From Anastrepha obliqua (taxonomy: Eukaryota > Arthropoda > Insecta > Diptera > Tephritidae), in assembly GCF_027943255.1 (NCBI RefSeq), contig NC_072894.1, forward strand, positions 81,941,601-82,005,600: a stretch of 64,000 nt of DNA. Direction: 5' to 3'. The translations under genes and the position numbers were made by a program. Shown one piece after another: positions 1 to 12,798 of this stretch. The notes beneath the pieces were generated by a model that was given only the letters and a program-made list of their open reading frames with translations, made no database searches and was not told the DNA's origin. Position 1 is the first letter of the stretch; each line of letters opens with the position of its first letter.

Positions 1-436
1 GATAATAAAAGGTAGACCAAACTGTTCATATAGGGTCTCACTCACTGGAGAACTCACTGAGGTTATTTGCTCGGTGTTCCGCACAACATTTTTTTCAGGA
101 GCTATAAATATGTACTTCAGATTTCGGGAAAGCACTTCTTCAAAGAACTGTTGCAGTCTACTTCAGCCGGTAGCAGGTACTTCAGCCGGTTTAATCTAGC
201 TTGACTTACCTTAATACAAAATAAAAAAGGGCTTATGGCAAGCTATTGACGAACACTTATGCAGAATTTTTCCAAAGGTATGGTACATGCCAATTTTGAG
301 AGTATTTTCAAGTAGCATAAATTTCTGGTGATCTCTTGGCAAAAGGCTGTGTTTATAGATTAATGAAAGCACTAGTTTCCAACAAGTATTTGACTCATTT
401 TAACCAAGTTTACTTTAATCCTCCATTTCTCCCCAG

Positions 437-3400
437 AATGCGACGAAAATCAAAAATTGGAACAAGCTTCACACTCTAAAATTACCGTTATTGTGCTGTG
501 CATCTTTTTTGCTAGTCTCCTGAGCTCCGGTATTGGACAGACGGCCGTGGCAACACTGGGCATACCGTACATAGACGATAATGTGGCTAGCAAACAATCA
601 CCAATGTATATGGCCATAACGATTGGTGTGCGCATTTTGGGACCTGCTTCTGGTTTTATAGTGGGTTCGTTCTGCACACGATGGTACGTAAATTTTTCAA
701 ATCCGGGTTTCGACCCAAGCGATCCGCGTTGGATTGGTGCTTGGTGGCTGGGTCCAGTTGTAATTGGTAGCTTAATGATGCTATCATCCATCGCAATGTT
801 CTCATTCCCAAAGCAACTGCGCGGTAAAAGAAAAACCAATGCAGGCGAGGCCAAAGAAGAAGGTGCCGAAGAGGCTGTAGCAACTACAGAGGTAGATGAA
901 AAACCAAAATTGAGAGGTCAGCCATTTCCATTTGAAGTAATAATAAATATTCATGATTTAAAATTATTATCTCCCATTTTCTATCAAAGATTTCCCAAAA
1001 ACGGTACGCCGTCAACTAAGCAACGACATTCTAATGTTCCGTACCGCTTCGTGCGTCTTCCATCTACTGCCGATTGCAGGGCTCTATACTTTTCTACCAA
1101 AATACCTCGAAACACAGTTCCGTTTGACCTCCTACGATGCCAACATGATTGCCGCCTTTTGTGGCATACTTGTCATGGGTGTGGGCATTGTTATATCCGG
1201 CTTGGTTATATTAAAATTAAAGCCGTCGGCGCGAGCAGTAGCCGCTTGGATTGCATTTACAGCGCTCTTTTATGCAGCAGGCATGGTCGTACTGATGTTT
1301 GTAGGATGTAGCATGAGCGACTTTGCCGGATACAAGACTGGCACGAGCAATAAGTGAGTACTAAGCAATATAAGCCTTGAAATTTACGAGTTTGCCTAAA
1401 ATATTTAACCAAATTACAGCTCGGCCATGATCGAAGCAGCATGTGACCTCAATTGTTCTTGTGATAAAGAGAATTTCGCGCCCATTTGTGGTGCGGATGG
1501 ACGTATATACATATCCACCTGTCATGCTGGATGTGGAGCAACTTCGATGCGTGAAAGCGATAATCGCACCGTATTCAGTAACTGTACATGCATTCCAGAT
1601 TGTAAGTTTGAATATGTTATTTATTCACTCAATTTACACAGACGTTCTACCTGACTGCCCATAGCGCATTGTAGACTACAAATGTAGATACCAATAACAT
1701 TTTAGTATCATAATCGCCTTTAATATAATATATAATATAAGAGATGTCATAGCATATATTTGTAAGAAGTACTATCATTATAACTATATATGTACATCGA
1801 ACCTACATTGACATGCATACACATGTATCTAACATTTTAAAACAACCCACTCAGTTACACTCGTGAACAAATGCAAAAATTTGATGTTACATGGAATTTA
1901 TCTACTTTTAGGTACATAAAACAAAAATTAGAAAACTAACTAAAATTTTGCTCTTGTCATCCCGACAAAAAAGCCTGTTTTACTAGCTACTTATATGTAA
2001 ATATATTTACTAGGCTGGTCCAAAAAACATTTTTTTCTTGATGCTACCCACAAAATTTGTTCTATGGTGAAAAAAATGAGACCCCTATTTTAACTTGTTT
2101 TCTTTTTATTATTATTCATCCGTAATGGTTTGAAGATTATAATTGAATTCCCATAGGAAAAATGCATTTCTTCATAAATTTGATATAAAATATAATATAT
2201 ACAGATCGATATTATTTAATCTTCCTTTTAATTTCCCTTCACAATTTCCCTACCCTATGATCTGGTTAAAGTAGTTTAAACTTTTTTTATTACGACGCTA
2301 AAAAAATAAAATTTCGACGAAAAATAATAAAACTAAGTTTTTAAGTGTCAACAATAAATAATTTAAACAATTATTAAAAATTTCTTGAGCCAAAAATAAA
2401 ACAAACATATTGCTTAGATTTAGGGAAAGTGGAGGAACCGAGGAGTAGGAGTTGAGTTCTGAGTGAACTCATTTACGTGTTTATTTATTTGAGCTGTATA
2501 GCTCACAAGGTTTGTCAGCACACATCTGTGTGGTATGGCTAAGCACCTTTTTGTAAATGTATTGGAAGAGCTTGTTGATGCGACGCGTTGGAGCACTTGG
2601 TATGCCTGTAGTATGCACAGAGTGTACGCTTTAAGCATTGAGTAGGTAATTACTTATGTTATCTTAAGTTATTACTTACTAAATGCTTTAAGTTTACCAT
2701 TTAATAAGTTGCGATCTGCTCGGGAAATGAAATGATAAACAAAAACGCAACTTGCTGCATACTTACAGGCGGTAACAGGCGGTTAAACGCAAGGTAACAC
2801 ATGTTTATACATTTAAATTTTTTCTTTATTTTTTACCATTTTTTAAACTTTGCAATTTTTCATAGTCTCTATCAAAAATAGTTCAAATTATTATATAAGT
2901 TGTTTTTTTTTAATAAAATATGGGTATCATTTTTTAGACAATTATGAAGAAAAATTTAAAGAGGATAACCAAATTTACGAAGAAGTGTGTTTTTCAAAGC
3001 GTTGGTTATACGGGTAAATATAGTATTAAAAAAAGAAATAATGCAAAATTCGTGTCTCCTTTTTTTACTATAGAACAAATTTAGAGGATAGCATTAACAA
3101 AACAAAAAACTGTTTGGACCAACCTAATATATGCATGCATACATTTATACATATTATTAAAAAGAATAAGAGTTCCCACTATCCGTATAATACGATTTCT
3201 CATTTCATCTTACGAATGATGTGATTTTCACACACAACAAAAAGGAGGTCATACAACTCCAAGAAGACTAAACAGTTGAATTGTTTCCTGGTTTGTGTAC
3301 TAAGGTGCACTATCCTGCTGAAACATAGCTTTAAATGGCAAAACAGTTGGTACCATAGCCCTGTAGCATTTATTGTTGATCAAAATAGCACTTCCCGCTG

Positions 3401-6400
3401 AAATTTCGAAAAAAAATTATCCAATGATGCCACCGACCAAAGATCTGTTTCTGTGTAAATGCATTTGCTTCACAGCAATCACATGCCGGTTTTCTGATCC
3501 ATAGATGTAATTTTTTAATTGACCTAGCTGCTGATAGACAACACTCATTAGAAAACAGAGTTTTTCGCTAAATTTGATATCTACTTCGGACTTCTCGGAG
3601 GCGATAACGAAGCAGGGAAGGTTTGAAGTATTTAAAAAAGTTCGACATGTATTGCATGTAACAGTATACTAATTATAAATTCGTTTACTTATTTACAACC
3701 ATTCAACAATATACGGAAGCACATTCTTATACATAGAAACATCCACACTTTTACTTGCATTGCTTTACATGTATTTCATTAACTTTTGCATTTCATTTGT
3801 TTTTTCATATAAATTATTTATTTGCCCATTTCCTCGAGTCACTGTCACATAACCTACCCCATTTTTCTTCTCTTCTCTTCTTTCTTCTCCCCCTCCCCCA
3901 AACCAACTTTCTGTTGCGTGCGCGTGTTTATCTGTACTTACAGCTTTAAGGGACCCTCAACCGTACCAAGCGGTCAACGGATACTGTGATAGCAATTGCA
4001 AGAATTTCGTGTTCTTCATTTTAATATTTGCCGTTTGTGTGTTTATGCATTCGACGCAAGAGGTGGGCAGCATGTTACTGGTGATGCGATGCACCCATCC
4101 AAAAGGTTTGTGGAAAAAATTTATACAAATGTATTTCATAGATTATTCAATCTAAAGCAATTTTACTTTACTATTCTATTTTTTTTTTAACATGTTTATT
4201 TCCCGTACTCTTCATTCATTTTGTAGTTATCGAGCAAGTGTTCAACCACAACTTCGATTAGGGCATTGATTTTTTCTGCGTGCATTCAATATTGTGGAAA
4301 AACAGTACTTTCTTCCTTCAATTTTTTTGTGAAAGTAGTCCAATAACTCACTTTAGTAGTGTCCAGTGATCGTTCTTCCTTTTTCTAAAAAATCCATGAG
4401 AATGACGCCGTTCCCAAAGAATCATCGCCAAGACCTTGTCGATCGATGGCATTGTCTTCGCCTTCTTTGCAGCAGATTCACCGGAAGAAATTCATTGTTT
4501 TGATTGTTGCTTAGTTTCTGGTGTGTAATAATGAATCCAGGTTGCATCAACGGTAACAACACGGCGCAAATATACCTTCGGATCTCGCTTAAATTGCTCC
4601 AAACACTACTTCGAAGTTAAACACCGCATCCGCTTGTTGTCCACCGTGAGCAATCGCGACACCCATCGTGCCGACAAATTTTTCATTGCCAAATTATCAT
4701 GTAAAATATTAATTACAGTTCCGGTCGACACACCTATGACCTCTATTCCTTCGCGCATTTTCGTTCGTCGATCAGCGAGAATCTTGTCGTTGACTTTTTG
4801 AATGATTTCCTCTATAACCCCCACCTGCCGGTCGCTCCTCATCAAAAACGGTTGTTCGCCCACGTTTAAATTCGTTGAACCAATATCTAATTGCGGTCAT
4901 AAATTGCGAGCCGTCCCCATTGGCAGCATCCTACTTTGCTTTTATCTCCTAGAATTTTTTCCCATCTAAAAACAAAAAACCAATTACCGAACGATACTGT
5001 TTTTTTTTCATCTTAGTGAAAATCACGAAACACGTCTTACTCGAATAGCTGCCAAATCCAAACTAGCCTATCAATCAGTCTGAAATTTGTTTTGCCGTCG
5101 TTTGATAGATGGCAACACACGATGCTATCACCAACTTCCCTCAGGAACAGGTCTTTATTGAACCACCCTCATATATTTTACCTTAGTCATTGTCAAGTTA
5201 GAGTCGTATTTTTTGCTTAGAGCCAGCTCTAAAGTTGAAGTGACGCAAAACTCTAACTAAAACTGCAACCAAAACTGTCAAATTAAAGGAAATTTCAATT
5301 CCTGTGTGTGTTCGGTACGTTCATTGGGAAAAAGTAGTCCAAAGTTGGACTGATCGAATGAACCATGTAACTCATAGCCGCGGAGGACATAAAATATAAT
5401 AAAATAAATAATTCCAACAATACCCAAGCTCTTAAAAAACACGCGACACATGACTATGTCACTTTGAATTTGATCCGATTGCTTGCTGAAGCTTTTACAT
5501 TCGCGCCTTATGGACACCTTCAGTAAATTCATATTTTACAGAGGCGGGTATAAGCGAGCATAATCCCTACATCAATACACATAAAGCTATTTATTCTCCC
5601 ATATCCTGTTTTTTAATAATTTGTCGTCAACTCAGCATCTATTATTTAAAAATAAAATTACAAAATCAGCGTAATAATTTTAACCTTATGCATCATTTCA
5701 GAATTGTACCAATTCTCACTTCACAATAAACTGGAAAACAAAAGAAGGGCACTTTAAAAATGTATTATTATTATTTTTATTATTAAATAAAATTATTGCT
5801 GTTGTTATTATTATTATTTATTGGCCTCGTACCTATTAGCCTTTTACTCGTATATTAGAGTACAATATGAAAACTAATTGGAAATGATGCGGCACTAGCT
5901 GCTTGTGTTTTTAGCTTTCATTGTTATTTAAATTAAATGTGTATGTTAACACATGAGCTAAAAAGTCACAATTTTCCCCTACCAAATATTAATCCACAAA
6001 CTCTCTCACTTTCACCCAGTCCAAAGTACTTAGGGGTAATTCTGGACTCTTAGGGGCAGCTGAAAATTAAATATTGAAACGTATGCTAGGAAGAAGATGG
6101 GTCCTTCAAACTAAGTATACATTATTGATAAACATGAAATGACGGGACGCTTAGAGACTCACGGCAGTCATAACTGGCATAACATGCGGCCAAAATAGAC
6201 ATCCCTCACAACACACACTGTCACAGTTGGAAATAACCAGAAAAAAGGAAACGGTTTTGCATATCTTCTGTGAATGCTCTGCCTTATGGAAGGGAGTCTC
6301 GAACAACTTGCTGGTTTAGAAGTCAACAACCTATTAAGGTTCTTCAACAGCACAGACTGATTATAGTCAAGCTGTAAATAACATTAAACAAGTTGGTAGC

Positions 6401-7768
6401 GAGGATGTGGCAACAAAATGGGGCTAAAGCGCTAGTTGGATTCTGGATGAATCACCACTTCAACCCACCAACGAAGCCGGGTCTAACAAAGAAAGCACAT
6501 TTTTTGTTCAAAATTAGCTTTATTCATCAACGTACAATAATTTTCATCAAGAACAGCGAAATTTCTTACCAGTAAGCATTTTTTTTTTTTTGTAGGTCTG
6601 CGAACTGCCAGTAGTCGCTGGGAGCCAAATCTGGCGAATACGGTGGATGTGGGAGCAAATCGATGTTCAATTCATGTAGTTTTGCCATTGTTTTGATTGA
6701 CTTGTGACACGGTGAGCTGCCTTGGTTTTCGGTCAACAGTGAGCGAACGCGGCACCCACTTTGAACAGAGCTTTCTCATAGTCAACTGCTCATGCAATAT
6801 AAAGCCAACGCGTTCTTTGGATATCTTTACGATGTCAGCTAACTCACGCAACTTCACTTTTCGATCATTCAAAACGATTTTGTGGGGTTTTTTTATGTTT
6901 TCTGGTGTTACTGCCTCATTTGCCTCCAATACGTTGTGCATCATCGGTGCTGCTACGACCACGTTTGAAGTCAGCAAAGCATCGTTTAATGGTTGTTTCT
7001 GATAGAGCGGAGTCTCCATAACACTTTTCTAGTCATTGCTTCACTTGAACGGTATTTTTCTCCATAAAGCAGCAGTGTACAATTAAAACACAAAATTCTT
7101 GTTGATGTTATTTGGTTTTGAAAATGACAAAAATAGCGTCACTCTTAGCGCAATAACTCACGAACTAATGAATAGAATATCATGATATTTTAACAGCTGT
7201 CTCTTTAAGGCTAGTACTAACTGAAAAGGAGGTGAATGCAATAAAACTAGTGCCATCTATGTGTTGGCCCGGGACTTTTCAGCCCATATGTTATATCGAC
7301 TTAATGCTCAATTAAATATAACAAAATTTATTTTATTTGAATACACAGATAAAGCCATGGCTATGGGCATCATACAATCAGCTATTGGTCTATTCGGTAA
7401 TGTTCCTTGTCCGATTATTTATGGCGCCGTTGTCGATTCGGCGTGTCTCATTTGGAAGACGGTGTGCGGCAAGCATGGAGCCTGTTCCCTGTACGATGCT
7501 GATACGTTTAGACATTACTTTTTGGGTAAGAATATGTTTGGATTTACTCTTATGTATGTAATTATAAATATATATATATATATTTTTTTTTTTTGCAGGC
7601 ATAACCGCCGGCATAATGTTTTTAGCATTCATAATGGACTTGGTTGTGTGGAGTAAAGCACATCGTATTGATATCACACCAGAGGACAACGATGAATCGC
7701 ACGGTAAACAGACCGCCGCTGAAACGGAGTGCAAAACGTCGATGGTAGCGCCAGATACAAGCGTTTGA
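437..7768 (+). CDS. Oatp-family organic anion transporter, 3' part of gene (5' exons outside window)
   Basis: Six coding exons: 437-916, 990-1353, 1420-1601, 3944-4105, 7349-7525 and 7599-7768. All have GT-AG borders and matching phases, giving the last 510 residues. The family mediates sodium-independent uptake of amphipathic organic anions and steroid conjugates across the plasma membrane. Exon 437-916 carries membrane segments and the family signature DPRWIGAWWLG. Exon 990-1353 adds further membrane helices. Exon 1420-1601 encodes the cysteine-rich Kazal-like extracellular loop (CSCDKENFAPICGADG). Exons 3944-4105 and 7349-7525 give the last helices (VGSMLLVMRC; NVPCPIIYGAVVDSACLIW), and the final exon a short cytoplasmic tail ending ...DTSV. 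The first two bases of the window's first exon complete an upstream codon, so the N-terminal part lies off the left edge. Introns 3 and 4 are expanded by Tc1/mariner and LINE insertions. No coding defect is seen. I cannot tell which dipteran Oatp paralogue this is; the ecdysone importer Oatp74D is one candidate. Confidence 0.93.
2013..3123. mobile_element. Non-autonomous DNA transposon with TA target duplication (Oatp intron 3)
   Basis: The ends are an imperfect inverted repeat: GGCTGGTCCAAA on the left, and its complement TTTGGACCAACC on the right. TA flanks both sides. The similarity of the arms runs inward for about 70 bases (a 'tgttctatggt/actatagaaca' block and a 'gagacc/gtgtctc' block pair up). 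The interior is AT-rich with no intact ORF. TA flanks suggest the Tc1/mariner superfamily, but no transposase was recognised. Confidence 0.6.
3170..3640 (-). pseudogene. Decayed Tc1/mariner-superfamily transposase fragment
   Basis: Conceptual translation of the minus strand in broken frames shows DDE-transposase landmarks: a GGIIG...FFFE segment, then a FQQDSAP motif around the second catalytic aspartate. Several stops and frameshifts interrupt it. It lies inside Oatp intron 3 and cannot be active. The extent is approximate. Confidence 0.5.
4240..5170 (-). mobile_element. Decayed mariner element (Oatp intron 4)
   Basis: Minus-strand translation gives mariner transposase pieces in order: an N-terminal helix-turn-helix region with KVNDKILADRRTKMRE and VSTGTVINILHDNLAMKN (4606-4863), then DATWIHYYTPETKQQSK around the first catalytic aspartate (about 4500-4560), followed by broken downstream sequence. 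The right end carries a mariner-like terminus reading GAGGGTGGTTCAATAAAG on the minus strand. No matching left terminus was found, so the 3' end looks truncated. Several frameshifts are present. Confidence 0.75.
5278..5532 (-). CDS. Possible 84-codon membrane-anchored ORF in Oatp intron 4 (doubtful)
   Basis: An open frame starts MNLLKVSIRRECKSF. It has a basic N-terminus followed by one strongly hydrophobic stretch (SLGIVGIIYFIIFYVL, about residues 35-50). That resembles a type II membrane anchor, such as the N-terminus of a Golgi enzyme, but nothing downstream extends it and I recognise no family. It lies between two transposon remnants inside an intron on the opposite strand of the host gene. 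It could be a chance ORF or a truncated retrocopy. Confidence 0.15.
   Translation of the reverse strand: MNLLKVSIRRECKSFSKQSDQIQSDIVMCRVFFKSLGIVGIIYFIIFYVLRGYELHGSFDQSNFGLLFPNERTEHTQELKFPLI
5955..6465 (+). mobile_element. LINE remnant (end of RT and RNase H-like region)
   Basis: Broken plus-strand frames resemble the 3' coding end of an R1/I-type non-LTR retrotransposon: a GVILDS motif, then an RLLGRRW-like segment, then a cysteine-rich ETVLHIFCECSALW stretch typical of the C-terminal part of such polyproteins. Multiple stops make it a fossil. It lies in Oatp intron 4 and abuts the deleted mariner element on its right. Confidence 0.5.
6470..7288 (-). mobile_element. Internally deleted mariner element
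   Basis: The right end (minus strand TGGGCTGAAAAGTCCCGG) and a degraded left end near 6470 (AGCCGGGTCTAAC) form an imperfect inverted repeat. The minus strand encodes the N-terminal half of a mariner transposase (6672-7019: EAVTPENIKKPHKIVLNDRKV...LTMRKLCSKWVPRSLTVD). It then jumps directly to the end of the catalytic domain (LNIDLLPHPPYSPDLAPSDY), so the central catalytic part is missing. It is non-autonomous and lies just upstream of Oatp exon 7349-7525. Confidence 0.75.
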
Positions 7769-10700
7769 ACGGCATTTTCTCAAGAAGGGTCGTCATTAGT
7801 AGCTGGAAAGAACAAAATCAAAATTTAAAAACAGTGCGAACCCTTGTTTGAATGTTAAGTTGGCCATGTTTGTTTTTTTCTTTTGCTTTAACACAATGCT
7901 ATAGCGGTAGTTAGATGACACACGCCTAATGGAACGGATACATGTGGAATTGAAGAAAAACAAACGTACACAAATGCTTTGATGGATTTTAGCGAAGGAA
8001 TGCGATCTAGCATTCATTGTTGATAGTTGATTTATTGGTTAGTTTAGTTAAAGTTTAGTTAATGAAATCATAGTTTTAGACAGCAAAAAGAGCGTGACGG
8101 TGGAATACTAACGAAATGCACAAGGATTGCACGCATGATAATTGTGGATAAATTAAAACAGAAAAATGTGCGAATTCTAGAATAAAAAAAATTATATTAA
8201 ATATTTACATATATATGTATATACATTTGAAATAAGTCCGTATATATTCATTCATAAGTATATATACATATGTACATGTACGTATGTACGTGTACGCCAA
8301 TGGCAGATTAATGAAAAGGACATTGGTGGTAATTTTACAGAAGTCCTGGTTATGTGGTACAATTAACCACGTAATACTTATGACAGTAAGTTTTTTTCAA
8401 CAAATACTTCAAATTAACAAATTTTGTTACCGATTTTCGCCATAAAGGATACCTGCTAAAATTATCAATTATATTTTTAGCTAAAGAAGATCGATGGCAT
8501 CATTTTAGGGAAAACCATAAATAATGCTAGAATGTCAAGAATTCTTTAGAAATACTCATCTTCCAACCAATTTTCCAAATTTTCAAACACAAAAAAACCC
8601 ACAAAAGTCGTTTACTTCTTCAAAACTTCCATACGTTTTTGCAATTTGCTACTTATTAAGAGAATTCTCTAAGCGTTGCATAATTAAAGAATAGGAAGAA
8701 ATCCAAAATTCAACTACTAACGTGAGGAAAAGCGCGAGTGCATATTTGCCGAACTGAAGAAACCTTAAAAAAATACAATAAAAAACTGGCACAGACTCGC
8801 ACATTTCATGCTTCGTTGCAAGAAAATATGTATGTATACCTATATTTACAGGAGTAGCAATTTTTGCAGGTATTAAGCAGGAGGAGAAATTTCCCTACAT
8901 GCGTTTTGTAGTTGCGCGTGTTGGAAAACTTTCCAATTCTTTAACGTTGCAAGGGTTTTGCAAGACATAGTGAATCCTACTGTCGTTTTCAAAATCTCAT
9001 AGCAAAGAACATACAATAGTAAGTGCAACTTCCGACCCGTTCTGCTCGGCTAGAAAACTAATTTGAATCTAATTGAAACTGCACCTCTTGTCTCTATACA
9101 TACATATATTCTTTGCACATAGCAGCTCACTCTTTATTCGACTTTATATTTCTTGATTTTTCTGGTTTTATGAAGCTCAGTTCATAAACTGCGTCCCAAC
9201 ATCTATAAAATTGCGAGAAATATTCTACATATAAATATCTATAGATGACGAGTGCAGTGACATGGGCACTTTGTATTTTTCGCGTTCGCAAATTTGAGTA
9301 CATGAGTTGCACTTTCTCTGTTTTGATTGTTCTCTGGAGACATCGCTTCAATAACGTTTGCACACATGCATACATATTTACAATATGCGCATGGGCAAGT
9401 GTGTATCTAACTTTAAATGTTTGTACCTTTGTATTTCTTAATGTGTTTTTATTTTTATTTGTAATATAATTCTTTTTTGGAATTCGTCTACTTTTAACAA
9501 CAAATATTAAAAGCTTAAAACACATATTTCAAACTACTTGTGTGTATGTTCTTCTACACCCTGTATATGTTTAGTAATATAAAATATATGTATATATAAA
9601 ATACACTTATTAACAATTGTCAACATTTTAACAAAATAAATCTCAGTTATAGTCTAATTATGATAGAATCAAAACATTAGCACATCATTTGTGCAAAAAT
9701 AGATCGAGCACTAGAAAAGGTGCAGATATATAAAATAAAAACAAACAATATACAGCTATGAACATGAAAATAGCAGTACCGATAAAAAATTACTTTGTTT
9801 TTATTTTTGTTTTTGTTTTTGTTTTTCTATATAAATCACGACGGGTTGTTAAATAATTTTTTTGTAAACTTGCGTTACTTGTATGAAAACTGCTACTTTA
9901 TTTTTGATTTATACATACATATATGTGTTTAGTTAAAGAATATAATAATATTTCAAAATAATAGTAAAAAATTTCTACTCACATCATAGATTAAAAATTT
10001 TGTTTAAATTTAATATTTTTTTGGTAGTGCTATTTTCGTGTTCGCAACTGTTTGTATATTATATTTACATATACAAAACTACAGATTTATTAACAGATAT
10101 ACTTATCTGTATGGAAAAATTCACACGAATTAAACATATGTAAGGACATTGCCTCAAAAGTCATTGTTATTCTTCCTTTTTTCTGTGCTTTTTTTTGTAA
10201 AGTAACATCTTACACATAAGTACAATAACTTCCTTACTTATTGTGTAAAAAAATTACTAAGAGCAAATCTTACCTTTAATTGCCTAATAAAACAAGTTTT
10301 TAGATTACACTTTCTCTGGTAGGTATGGTAAGCCATCTTAAAGTGTTAGCTGAAGCGATGATTTATTGTAAAGAAACATTTTCACATGACTTATAAGTAC
10401 GTATACTATCCTATATACTTACTTCAATTATACATACATGCATACATACACACACAAATTATAATTCATACGATTTTAATATCTAGTAATATTGAATGTA
10501 TAGAAATTTGATGTAATTGCAACCTATCTGTGGTAGTTAAATTTTAGTTACAATTTAATATACATATACACATACATACATACATATATACACATATATA
10601 ATTATAAATGTAAGTCAAAAATAAAAATAAAGAAAGAAGATAGAATGTTTATTATTTTCATGAAAAGGTAAGCAACCAACACTTTACGGAACTGTGCACA

Positions 10701-11492
10701 TACATATCTACATGCACTGCGTTAAATAACTGTGCATAGCTCAGGGGCTAGAACACAGGGACGTTTTAGCAATTTATTTATTTTTTATTAACTTTTAATA
10801 ATTTTTTTTATAAAAATATGGATACTTTTCCTTCAAAGACCATTGAGTTCGGTTCACTTGATTAGAGGCAATCACTTTTATTGAGGTAATTGGTTATTAA
10901 AGCAACCGTAATCCAATCTAGTAATCCAAGGTTTTCTGATAATTCAAGTGAAAACTGTATTTTGCTCGAAAATAAAAATCCATCAAAATATTAAACAATC
11001 AAACGGTATTTCGCAGCAGTAAAACTTCAGCAGTGGTAATACTCCGCTTGATTTAATAGTGCGCATGAATAGAGGCGCTAACTAAATAAGAAAAAATAGT
11101 AATATTGTACATATAGGAGATTCGGTTATATTTACATTCCCTGTTTATAGTAATAATAATATTTAATGTAATAGTTTGTGCTGCCACCTTGTTTATAAAT
11201 TACTTCTTAACTACGTACAAATTCTCCAGATAGGCTAATGAAATATCAGACCATAGTGAACGAGTGTGTTAATACTTGTGAAATGATTGTGCGGAAACCG
11301 GCTGACGAGTCCCCTGTGACGTAGCAGCCGAAGTTCCCCTCATCATTTTCTTTTACTTTTCACCAAAGTTAATGATCGCTCCTTGCAAATCTATCATCCT
11401 TGCATTTTACCTAAGTATAAAAGAAATGTCATTATAAAATATTACTTTTTCAGTTATAGGAAGTTATTACATGTTTTCTTCACTACTAATTA
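7769..11492. other. Oatp 3' flank and intergenic AT-rich DNA, no gene seen
   Basis: The stretch follows the Oatp stop codon. AATAAA at 8181-8186 is a plausible polyadenylation signal. The remainder is AT-rich with short CATA/TATG microsatellites (for example around 8200-8290, 10430-10450 and 10560-10600). Open frames here, such as the one around 9127-9525, have no recognisable motif and biased low-complexity composition. Confidence 0.6.
9794..9828. repeat. (TTTTTG)n microsatellite
   Basis: A short array of five to six TTTTTG units interrupted by one TTTTTA. No function is evident. Confidence 0.85.
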
Positions 11493-12798
11493 CAGGGTCC
11501 GGCACTCGAAGTGTAATCAACTTCAGATCGCTCGCGCAGCTCATGCATGGGTATCAGCTGTCTCTCAGTTGGCTAAGTGACAGTCCAGAGTATTGTTTTC
11601 AAGCGCGCGGAAACATTTTGCCGAGAGTAAACGCGAAAAAAGAAAATCAGTAATGGATTTCAAACGTAATAATGCAATTGATGCACTATATTTGGCTGGA
11701 AAATCACAACCAGCGATTGTTCGTGAGCTCGACCACCTTAAAGTAAATCAAGTTTTTGTTTATCGCACCATTACTCGTTACAATGATACTAATAGCATCG
11801 CGAAACGTCATGGAGGTGGTCATCAAAAGATTGCAACGGCACGTGAAATGGTTCAAAAAGAGAAGAGGTGACTTGAGTGAAATGCCCGACGAAGTGCCAA
11901 TAAAATAGCGAAAGAACTGAAAATATCTAACCGCAGCATCTGCGCATACTGAAACATTATCTCAAAGCCAAACCTTACAAGATCCAAAAGGGGCTTGAGC
12001 TCGCAGCACAGCAGCAATAAGTCAGACTTGGCTGAACGAAGGAGTTGCTTCGCTTAGCCGAAAGCAATCAATTTCCGAACATTGTATTTTCTGACGAGAA
12101 AATTTCTCAAATTGAACAATTCGTAAACTCCCAAAACTATAGGGTTTATTTGACCGACCGTTCATACGAGAATTTGAGTCATCGATTGGCCACCAGGAGT
12201 TAGCACACGCCACAGGCAATGGTTTGCGCAGCTACAACCGCAAATGGGCGCTCTCCAATCGATTTCATGCGTAAAGCTAAATGCGGAATATTATCGAGAA
12301 ACTATTCTGGAGATTGCTTTGAAGCCATGGGCAGACAAACATTCCGGTGGCAGACCATGGACGTTTCAGCAGGACTCGGCACCGTCTCACAAAGCTCGAG
12401 TGAACCAAGAATGGTTAAAACACAACGTTCCGGACATCATAACGTCCACACAATGGCTCTCAAATTCACCAGATGCCTATCCGATGAACTATTCTCTTTG
12501 AGCCATTTTGGAAAGAAAGGTACGAACTAAAGATTCACCAGTCTCGAGGCGCTGAAAAAAGCCATTGTTCACGAGTGGGCCAAAATGCCTGCAAATCACT
12601 TTCAGGCAGCTTGCGACTCGTTTCGACACCATCTCAAGCTCATAGTTAAGGCAAAATGTGGTCATATCGAGCAAAAGTAAATTGATTCATAATTTTTTAT
12701 TAATTTCACACATTCTATACTTTGAATTAAATAAAAGTAATTTTCCAAACTAAATGTATGGCCTTTTTAATTGGTTACACTTCGAGTGCCGGACCCTG
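11493..12798 (+). mobile_element. Near full-length Tc1/mariner-type element with about 28-bp inverted repeats
   Basis: The element starts CAGGGTCCGGCACTCG and ends with its reverse complement. The two ends match at 27 of 28 positions, with TA on both sides as target duplication. Length is 1306 bp, normal for this superfamily. It holds a broken transposase gene (separate entry). The well-kept termini against a broken gene suggest a fairly recent insertion, or mobilisation in trans. Confidence 0.93.
11653..12680 (+). pseudogene. Tc1/mariner-type (possibly rosa/DD41D-like) transposase, frameshifted
   Basis: Starts MDFKRNNAIDALYLAGKSQP and runs 73 codons through a paired helix-turn-helix region with a YNDTNSIAKRHGGGH linker before a stop. 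Later pieces continue in other frames: a catalytic FSDEKISQ segment near 12090, a second-aspartate block FQQDSAPSHKARV near 12363 and a NSPDAYPMNYSL block near 12470, then a C-terminus ending at a TAA at 12680. At least three frameshifts or stops separate these, so no active enzyme is made. The motif style recalls the rosa group first described in a tephritid, but that family call is tentative. Confidence 0.8.

Noticed and set aside
7390..7734. 114-codon minus-strand frame over the Oatp end
   Set aside because: Antisense shadow of the last two Oatp exons and includes the (TA)n intron.
9127..9525. 132-codon minus-strand open frame
   Set aside because: No motif, AT-driven composition, overlaps an equally open plus-strand frame; no promoter or splice evidence.
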